Source: Stenotrophomonas sp. 704A1 (lineage in GTDB: Bacteria; Pseudomonadota; Gammaproteobacteria; Xanthomonadales; Xanthomonadaceae). Taken from it: DNA of 64,000 nt. The stretch covers positions 1,141,501-1,205,500 of the forward strand of contig NZ_CP130831.1 in the NCBI RefSeq assembly GCF_030549525.1. The letters run 5' to 3'. Position numbers and translations under genes: made by a program. Each line of letters opens with the position of its first letter. The first letter of the stretch is position 1. Positions 58,019 to 64,000 of the stretch are shown here, one piece after another. The notes below the pieces were generated by a model. It ran no database searches and was not told where the DNA came from. It worked only from the letters and a program-made list of their open reading frames with translations.

Positions 58019-59733
58019 TGCGTGGTGCGTTGCCTGTTGCGGTTTCCCTTGCCCTGTTCGCCGGCCAGGCCGTGGCCGCGCCGCGCCCGGACTACGTCGG
58101 CACCACCGAGCCGTTCGCCAGCGATGCGGTGTACTTCGTGGTCACCGACCGCTTCGTCAACGGTGACCCGTCCAACGATCATCGCGACCAGGGCGGGGAG
58201 CACCGTACCTTCGATATTCCGGTGCCATGCCCGGACAAGGTGGATGGCAACATCGGTTACCTCGGCGGTGATTTCCGCGGCGTGCTGGACAACGCGCAGT
58301 ACATCCGCAACCTGGGCTTCGGCGCGGTGTGGATCACCCCCATCGTCGACAACCCCGATGAGGCCTTCACCGGCAGCAAGGCGATCAGCTGCACCAGCAC
58401 GCTGACCGACCGCGGCAAGACCGGCTACCACGGGTACTGGGGCATCAACTTCTACAAGCTCGACGAGCATCTGCCCAGCAAGGATCTGGACTTCGCCGGC
58501 CTCAACAAGGGCCTGCACGATGCCGGCCTGAAGGTGGTGCTGGATATCGTCGGCAATCATGGTTCGCCGGCCTGGACCATGCCCAAGCGGCAGCCGCAGT
58601 TCGGCCAGATCTTCGACAAGGATGGGAAGCTGATTGCCGACCACCAGAACCTGCCGCCGCAGAAGCTGGACCCGCAGCACAACCCGCTGCACGCCTTCTA
58701 CAACAACATCGGCCCGGTCGACAGCAAGGACGGTTCGATCTTCGACGGCAACCTGGCCGAGCTGGGGGATTTCAACCAGGACAACCCGGCGGTGATGGAG
58801 TATCTGGTCGGGGCCTACCTGCAATGGACCGCGCAGGGCGTGGATGCGCTGCGCATCGACACCATCGGCTGGCTGCCGCACCCGTGGTGGCATGAATTCG
58901 TCAGCCGTATCCGGGCGCAGCACCCAGGCATGTTCATGTTCGGCGAAGCATTCGACTACAACGCGGCCAGCATTGCCGAGCACACCTGGCCGGCCAATGC
59001 CAACGTCAGTGTGCTGGATTTCCCGCTGCGCGGCGCGATGGAGCAGACCTTCGGCACCACCGGCAAGGGCTTTGAAACCCTGGCCGAACCGCTGCACCTG
59101 AGCGCTGGCCCGTATGCCAACCCGTACGAGCTGATGAGCTTCTACGACAACCACGACATGCCGCGCCTGCAGGCCAGCGACAACGGCTTCATCGATGCGC
59201 ACAACTGGCTGTTCACCGCACGCGGCATCCCGGTGCTCTACTACGGCTCGGAAACCGGCTTCATGCGTGGTCGCGCCGAGCACGCCGGCAACCGCGCCTA
59301 TTTCGGCCAGCCACGCGTGGATGCCGCCCCGCAGAGCCCGATCTTCGCGCCACTGCAGCGCATCGCCCGCTTGCGTCAGGCCACCCCGGCGCTGCAGCGC
59401 GGCCTGCAGGTGAACGAGCGCCTGCAGGGCGATGAGGCGGTGTTCCTGCGCGTGCTGCAGCATGCCGATGTGGCGCAGACCGCGCTGGTGCTGCTGAACA
59501 AGGGCGATCGTGCCAAGACCTTCCACGTGGACCGCTACCTGCAGGCCGGCCGCTGGCGCGATGCACTGGACGGCGGTGACGTGACGGTGACGCGGGCACT
59601 GAAGGCCGAGGTGCCTGCGCACGGCGTCAAGGTCTACGTGCTCGATGCGGTGGTGACACAGCCGGCGCTGCAGGCCGAGCTGGACAAGGCGATGGCCGAC
59701 CAGCAGGCCCGCGACCAGCGTCTGGGGCGCTGA
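58018..59733 (+). CDS. GH13 alpha-amylase/CGTase-like, secreted
   Basis: 571 residues, signal peptide ending in AVA. GH13 blocks: YFVVTDRFVNGDPSNDHRDQ, VVLDIVGNHGSPAWT, nucleophile in GVDALRIDTIGWLPH, acid in MFMFGEAFDYN and SFYDNHDMPRLQ. It ends KAMADQQARDQRLGR. The NDHRDQGGEH stretch and Asp/His arrangement are close to cyclomaltodextrinase/CGTase-like enzymes with the calcium site in the B domain. It should open glucan chains outside the cytoplasm. Last gene of the operon, followed by a SMAG unit. Confidence 0.9.
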   Translation: MRGALPVAVSLALFAGQAVAAPRPDYVGTTEPFASDAVYFVVTDRFVNGDPSNDHRDQGGEHRTFDIPVPCPDKVDGNIGYLGGDFRGVLDNAQYIRNLGFGAVWITPIVDNPDEAFTGSKAISCTSTLTDRGKTGYHGYWGINFYKLDEHLPSKDLDFAGLNKGLHDAGLKVVLDIVGNHGSPAWTMPKRQPQFGQIFDKDGKLIADHQNLPPQKLDPQHNPLHAFYNNIGPVDSKDGSIFDGNLAELGDFNQDNPAVMEYLVGAYLQWTAQGVDALRIDTIGWLPHPWWHEFVSRIRAQHPGMFMFGEAFDYNAASIAEHTWPANANVSVLDFPLRGAMEQTFGTTGKGFETLAEPLHLSAGPYANPYELMSFYDNHDMPRLQASDNGFIDAHNWLFTARGIPVLYYGSETGFMRGRAEHAGNRAYFGQPRVDAAPQSPIFAPLQRIARLRQATPALQRGLQVNERLQGDEAVFLRVLQHADVAQTALVLLNKGDRAKTFHVDRYLQAGRWRDALDGGDVTVTRALKAEVPAHGVKVYVLDAVVTQPALQAELDKAMADQQARDQRLGR

Positions 59734-59753
59734 CACCGTCGCCCGGACGCGTC

Positions 59754-59777
59754 GGTAGCGCCGGGCCATGCCCGGCG
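59754..59777. repeat. SMAG-type repeat, single unit
   Basis: GGTAGCGCCGGGCCATGCCC..., 21 bases past the amylase stop. Confidence 0.8.
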
Positions 59778-59820
59778 CCGCGATACACTAGCGTGCCCGC
59801 CTGATGCCCAGCCGTACCCG

Positions 59821-60207
59821 ATGACCGACCTCGCCCCGCAGACCCCGACCGAAACGCTGCTGAAGGCCGCGATGGACGGCACCGTGCCGATCCGTGCCTT
59901 CATGGAGGCCTTCGTCGCCTCCGACGTGGTGCTGCTGACCGGCAGCCTGGTCACCCCCGACGGCAGCGGCTTCGACCCGCTGCTGTTCGACAAGCAGGGC
60001 ACCCTGCACGTGGCCGTGTTCACCGACCCGTCGCGGGTCGGCATCCATAGCCAGCAGGCGCCGCATCAGATCCGCTGGCGGATGCTGGATGTGCTGCGCC
60101 GCGTGCCCGCTGGCTACGGCGTAGTGATCAACCCGGGCACCCGGCTCGGCTTCGAGATCTCGCCCAGCGGCATCGGCGAGATCCTGAAGGACTTCGCCCA
60201 GGGCTGA
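59821..60207 (+). CDS. SseB N-terminal domain-like protein
   Basis: 128 residues. DGTVPIRAFMEAFVASDVVL, FDPLLFDKQGTLHVAVFTDP and GYGVVINPGTRLGFEISPSG match the SseB N-terminal domain (enhanced-serine-sensitivity type) in size and pattern. Role unknown. Cytoplasmic. No obvious operon partner. Confidence 0.75.
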   Translation: MTDLAPQTPTETLLKAAMDGTVPIRAFMEAFVASDVVLLTGSLVTPDGSGFDPLLFDKQGTLHVAVFTDPSRVGIHSQQAPHQIRWRMLDVLRRVPAGYGVVINPGTRLGFEISPSGIGEILKDFAQG

Positions 60208-60296
60208 ATCGTCGAGCAGGGCTCGGCGTTGCAGACAGCTTTCCTTTCACCGCCGTACGTGGTTCTCTGGGGCAACAACAGGATCGAGGTTCTGCC

Positions 60297-60548
60297 ATGG
60301 AGTTCAGCGTATTGGCCGCCGATGCGCCGCAACGGCTGCAGCTGGCGCAGTGGTACCACGCGCAGTGGGGCCGCGAGGCGGGGATGACGCTGGAGCAGGA
60401 ACTGCAGCGCTTGAACCGGGCGCAGGACGAGGCTGGATTCCCGCACCTGATCGCCGCGTCTGACAACGGCCAGGAGGTCGGTGCGGTGCAGCTCAAACGC
60501 CGGGAGATGCAGGCGTTCCCGCAGATGGTGCGCAGGGTAGCCGCGTGA
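60297..60548 (+). pseudogene. N-terminal fragment of a GNAT acetyltransferase
   Basis: 83 residues. The start resembles a GNAT N-terminus (LAQWYHAQWGREAGMTLEQE, then IAASDNGQEVGAVQLKRREM), but the protein ends before the acetyl-CoA loop Q-x-x-G-x-G. It then overlaps the small membrane protein by four bases. A deletion probably removed the rest of the domain, so activity is not expected. Confidence 0.65.
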
Positions 60549-60850
60549 GTGGGACCGCCGGCCGCCATGCCCGGTCCGCGCTGATCTTCCTGATCGCGGC
60601 CATCGTGGCCGCGCTGCTGGCCATGCCGGTGCTGCGCGCGCTCGGCGTCGTGCAGTGGCCGGTCTTCGTGATCGCCTGGCTGGTCAACCTCGGCGCGGCC
60701 TGGCATCTGGCCCAGTGGGCACGCCAGCAGGGACGCCCGGCAGGGGCCTTCGGTGTCGTCGCTGCGCTCGGCACGGCGACCGCGATCGTGGTCTATGTGC
60801 TGCTGGCGGTACTGGGGCCGAAGACCGCCGCGCGCGCACCAGGGCCGTAG
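60545..60850 (+). CDS. Small membrane protein, three predicted helices
   Basis: 101 residues: hydrophobic segments near 12-32 (LIFLIAAIVAALLAMPVLRA), 38-55 and 70-90 (GVVAALGTATAIVVYVLLAV). GTG start at 60545 overlaps the fragment upstream (GTGA). No family recognised. Confidence 0.55.
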   Translation: MSGTAGRHARSALIFLIAAIVAALLAMPVLRALGVVQWPVFVIAWLVNLGAAWHLAQWARQQGRPAGAFGVVAALGTATAIVVYVLLAVLGPKTAARAPGP

Positions 60851-60975
60851 CGGGGCTCGCCGGGGCGGCCGTGAAGTCATCCTGAATGCGTTGCCGCACG
60901 TGCACTGGTTCACACAACGCCTGCACAGCGGCGTCGCTAGGCTTTGCCCCTCTCATCGTTGCAACGCAGGCGCAT

Positions 60976-62460
60976 ATGCGGATCGTCACCGGGGTAAAAG
61001 GGCTGGACAGCATTCTTGGCGGCGGACTTCCGCAGGCACGGCTGTATCTGCTGGAAGGACCGCCCGGCTCCGGCAAGACCACCCTGTCGCTGCAGTTCCT
61101 GCTGGAAGGCCTGCGCCGCGGCGAGCGCTGTCTGTACATCACCCTGTCGGAGACCGCCGAGGAGCTGCGCGAGGTCGCTGCGGCGCACGGCTGGTCGCTG
61201 GAAGGCCTGCACCTGTTCGAGCTGGGCTCGGCCGAAGGCGCGATGGGCAACGGGCGCCTGCAGTCGGTGCTGCACTCATGGGAAATGGAGCTGGACGAAA
61301 CGATCAACCTGATCATGTCCAAGGTCGACAGCATCGGCCCCACCCGCGTGGTGTTCGATTCGCTGTCCGAGCTGCGTCTGCTGGCCCAGGACTCGTTGCG
61401 CTACCGTCGGCAGATCCTGGCGCTGAAGCAGTTCTTCGCGCCCAAGAGCGCGACGGTAATCCTGGTCGACGACCTTACCTCCACGGGCGATGAACGCGAC
61501 GGCCAGCTGCACAGCCTGTGCCACGGCGTGCTGTCGCTGGAACGGTTGACGCTGGACTTCGGCCCGGCCCGGCGCCGCATGCAGGTGCAGAAGCTGCGCG
61601 GCGTGGATTTCGTCGCCGGCTATCACGACATGGTGATCCGCCACGGCGGGCTGGAAGTGTTCCCGCGGCTGATCGCCTCCGAACATCACGGGCACTTCGT
61701 CGGTACCCCGGTCAGCAGCGGCGTGGCCGAAATCGATCGGCTGCTGGGCGGTGGCCCGCTGCGGGGTACCTCGACCCTGCTGACCGGCCCGGCCGGCAGT
61801 GGCAAGACCAATGTCGCCCTGCAGTACGTGTGGGCAGCCTGCGAACGCGGCGAGCGCTGCTGCATCTTCGAGTTCGATGAACGCGTCGGCACCCTGCTGG
61901 CGCGGGCGTCGGCACTGGATATCGACCTGGAGAAGCACCTGCGCACGGGCCTGCTGGAGATCCTGCAGATGGATCCGGCCGAGGTGTCACCGGGCGAGTT
62001 TGCATGGAACCTGCGCAAGGCGGTGGAGGAACGCAACTGCACGCTGCTGGTGATCGACAGCCTGAACGGCTACGTCACCGCGATGCCGCAGGAGAAGCAG
62101 CTGATGCTGCAGCTGCACGAGATGCTGTCCTACCTCAACCAGAAGGGTGTTGCGACCTTCCTGATCAATCCGCAGCACGGCCTGGTGGGCACCATGTCGA
62201 CCGGCAGCCTCAATGTGTCCTACATCGCCGACGCGGTGGTGCTGTTCCGCTTCTTCGAGGCCAAGGGCCGTATCCGCAAGGCGATCTCGGTGATCAAGAA
62301 CCGCGGTGGCGCGCATGAAGACACCATCCGCGAACTGAAGATCGATGGCCGTGGCATCACGGTCAGCGCGGCCCTGGCGGATTTCCAGGGGATTCTGACC
62401 GGCACCCCGGAATTCGTTGGCGACAGCGCTGCGCTGCTGGGCCAGTCAGATGTCCGATAG
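60976..62460 (+). CDS. Double-domain KaiC/RadA-like ATPase
   Basis: 494 residues made of two KaiC domains. Each begins with a GxxxLDxxLGGGLP-type lead (VKGLDSILGGGLPQ and VAEIDRLLGGGPLR) and Walker A (GPPGSGKTT at 28-36; GPAGSGKTN at about 271-279). ITLSETAEEL and IFEFDERVGTLL carry the catalytic-type Glu region, and RTRVVFD-like Walker B segments occur (TRVVFDSLSELR, LLVIDSLNGYVT). Non-clock KaiC homologues act in signalling, often beside histidine kinases. The start at ATG 60976 (MRIVTGVKGLD) is typical. Its end overlaps the kinase gene by 11 bases, so they are coupled. Confidence 0.92.
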   Translation: MRIVTGVKGLDSILGGGLPQARLYLLEGPPGSGKTTLSLQFLLEGLRRGERCLYITLSETAEELREVAAAHGWSLEGLHLFELGSAEGAMGNGRLQSVLHSWEMELDETINLIMSKVDSIGPTRVVFDSLSELRLLAQDSLRYRRQILALKQFFAPKSATVILVDDLTSTGDERDGQLHSLCHGVLSLERLTLDFGPARRRMQVQKLRGVDFVAGYHDMVIRHGGLEVFPRLIASEHHGHFVGTPVSSGVAEIDRLLGGGPLRGTSTLLTGPAGSGKTNVALQYVWAACERGERCCIFEFDERVGTLLARASALDIDLEKHLRTGLLEILQMDPAEVSPGEFAWNLRKAVEERNCTLLVIDSLNGYVTAMPQEKQLMLQLHEMLSYLNQKGVATFLINPQHGLVGTMSTGSLNVSYIADAVVLFRFFEAKGRIRKAISVIKNRGGAHEDTIRELKIDGRGITVSAALADFQGILTGTPEFVGDSAALLGQSDVR

Positions 62461-64000
62461 CGGCGAGGGCGCGGCGGTCGTCCGCATCGTGGCGCCGTTC
62501 GGCCGCGATGCCGAAAGCATCGCGGCGGTGCTCGGCAGTGCCGGCCTGCGCACCCATATCGCGCCCAGCCTGGGCGTTCTTGCCGATCAGCTGGATGACG
62601 ATACCGGACTGGTGGTGGTCACCCAGGAAGCATTGGCACGGGGCAGCGATGCGCTGCTGCCGATGCTGCAGCGGCAACCGACCTGGTCGGACATCCCGTT
62701 CATCCTGCTGCGCTCGGCCCGTTCCTACCGGCGCTCCACCCGCGAGCCGCTGCTGCCGGGCGCGATCAATGTGGTCGAGCTGGACCGGCCGCTGGGCAGT
62801 GTCTCGCTGCTCAGCGCGGTACAGGGTGCCCTGCGCGCCCGCGACAAGCAGTTCCTGGTGCGTGACCAGCTGGACGCGCTGGCGGATGGCCGCGCGGCAC
62901 TGGCACGCAGCGAATCCGAGCTGCGCCTGATCGCAGACGCGATGCCGGTGCTGATCGCCTTCGTCGACCGCACGATGTGCTTCCGCTTCGCCAACGCGGC
63001 CTACGAAAGCTGGTTCGGCCTGGCCACCGGCACGGTGATCGGCAAGCACGTGCGCGAGATCATCGGCGACGGCGTGTGGTTGCAGCGCCGGCCGGCGATG
63101 GAGGCGGCGCTGCAGGGCCGTGAAGCGCTGTTCGAGATTGTCTGGTCGCATCGCGTGCACGGCCGCCGCGACTGCGAAGTACGCTACTCGCCGCGCCGGG
63201 ACGCGGCAGGCCAGGTCGATGGCTTCCACGTGTTCGTCACCGACATCACCGCCGCCAAGCTGGCGCTGGCCAGCAGCCAGCAGCACGCGCATGCACTGGA
63301 AGCGATGGTGGCTGAACGCACCCGCGAGCTGGAAATGCAGATGGCCGCGCGCGAGGCCAGCGAGGCGGCGCTGCGCCAGTCGCAGAAGATGGAGGCGATC
63401 GGCCAGCTGACCGGGGGCATCGCCCACGATTTCAACAACATGCTGACCGGCATCCTGTCGGCGCTGGATATCGTGCGGCTGCGCCTGGAGATGGGGCGGG
63501 TCGATGATCTGGAACGGTTCCTGGACACCGCCACCGCCTCGGCGCAGCGTGCCGCCGCGCTGACCCAGCGCCTGCTGGCGTTCTCGCGCCGGCAGTCACT
63601 GGACGCGCGCCCGGTGGAGATCAACACGCTGATGGTGTCGGTGCAGCACCTGCTGCACAGCACGCTGGGCGAGACCGTGCGCCTGCGCGCCGAACCCTGC
63701 GTGGTGCCGCTGCACGCCACGCTGGACGCGAACCAGTTTGAAAGCGCGCTGCTGAATCTGGCCATCAACGCCCGCGATGCGATGCCCGATGGCGGCGAGC
63801 TGACCCTGCGTGCCACCGAAGTGACCGTGCAGCCCGGCCAGTACCCCGCCGTGCCGGCAGGACACTATGCGCGGGTGGAGGTGGCCGATACCGGGGCCGG
63901 CATGGCGCCGGAGGTGGTCGAACGTGCGTTCGAGCCGTTCTTCACCACCAAACCGATCGGCAAGGGAACCGGCCTGGGCATGTCGATGGTGTACGGCTTC
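62450..64000 (+). CDS. PAS-containing histidine kinase, 3' end outside window
   Basis: At least 517 residues; open at the window end. The N-terminus (1-150) resembles a receiver-like or divergent response domain without a clear phosphoacceptor. A PAS domain follows (SELRLIADAMPVLIAFVDRT), then a coiled-coil (HAHALEAMVAERTRELEMQM), the dimerisation H-box IGQLTGGIAHDFNNMLTGIL with the phospho-His at 326, N-box NLAINARDAMPDGG and G-box DTGAGMAPEVVERAFEPFFT. A C-terminal receiver domain is plausible as in other hybrid kinases of this type. The ATG at 62450 lies inside the KaiC-like gene (overlap). Confidence 0.88.
   Translation, partial: MSDSGEGAAVVRIVAPFGRDAESIAAVLGSAGLRTHIAPSLGVLADQLDDDTGLVVVTQEALARGSDALLPMLQRQPTWSDIPFILLRSARSYRRSTREPLLPGAINVVELDRPLGSVSLLSAVQGALRARDKQFLVRDQLDALADGRAALARSESELRLIADAMPVLIAFVDRTMCFRFANAAYESWFGLATGTVIGKHVREIIGDGVWLQRRPAMEAALQGREALFEIVWSHRVHGRRDCEVRYSPRRDAAGQVDGFHVFVTDITAAKLALASSQQHAHALEAMVAERTRELEMQMAAREASEAALRQSQKMEAIGQLTGGIAHDFNNMLTGILSALDIVRLRLEMGRVDDLERFLDTATASAQRAAALTQRLLAFSRRQSLDARPVEINTLMVSVQHLLHSTLGETVRLRAEPCVVPLHATLDANQFESALLNLAINARDAMPDGGELTLRATEVTVQPGQYPAVPAGHYARVEVADTGAGMAPEVVERAFEPFFTTKPIGKGTGLGMSMVYGF

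Overview
The window reads as a chromosome segment of a high-GC gammaproteobacterium of the Xanthomonadaceae, most likely Stenotrophomonas. The evidence is the fused aspartate kinase/diaminopimelate decarboxylase, the MurL-MurD2 pair typical of this family, several TonB-dependent receptors, and many short GTAG-type palindromes (GGTAGCGCCGGGCCATGCCCGGCG and variants) matching the SMAG repeats described in S. maltophilia. No rRNA, tRNA, CRISPR array, integrase or transposase was recognised.

Layout. 0-2.1 kb: two L,D-transpeptidase-type proteins and a HutD protein. 2.2-13.8 kb: iron acquisition on the minus strand. A TonB receptor is followed by PepSY, DUF2271, DUF4198, ApbE and a flavodoxin/NADPH-reductase gene, which look like a flavin-based periplasmic electron route. 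A PiuA-like receptor follows with PiuC. Three Fur-box-like sites fit this block, and a small membrane ORF precedes each receptor. 13.9-14.8 kb: Rieske ferredoxin and acetyltransferase. 14.97-25.76 kb: an AT-richer accessory island, described below. 25.8-31.1 kb: sufR-sufB-sufC-sufD-sufS, followed by a SET-domain gene. 31.9-37.5 kb: single housekeeping genes (DJ-1/PfpI, DUF1439, DUF3861, HU-like, OsmC, two PhzF). 37.6-43 kb: lysAC, murL and murD2. 43.1-47 kb: a SUKH-type protein, an unknown periplasmic protein, dienelactone hydrolase and a polyprenyl diphosphate synthase. 47.2-59.7 kb: an alpha-glucan utilisation cluster (two GH13 enzymes, TonB receptor, GH97, six-hairpin glycosidase, MFS transporter) whose three promoter regions share an identical 15-bp palindromic site. 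59.8-64 kb: SseB-like protein, a truncated GNAT, a small membrane protein, a double-domain KaiC-like ATPase and an overlapping PAS histidine kinase that runs off the window.

The island is the part most worth study. It holds three short secreted Rhs-type proteins ('mini-Rhs'). Each has its own signal peptide, only about 110 residues of Rhs core ending in DPDG, and an unrelated C-terminus followed by a candidate immunity gene. It also holds an orphan toxin module, several lipoproteins (two 94% identical), remnants of fibronectin-III-like segments, and two fragments of the 3' end of sufS, each preceded by its own copy of the suf terminator. The resident sufS 3' end forms the island's right border. 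The array therefore appears to have grown by repeated recombination at the end of sufS, with cassettes swapped through a conserved Rhs 5' segment. The sequence shows the fragments directly; the growth mechanism and the toxin-immunity roles are inference.
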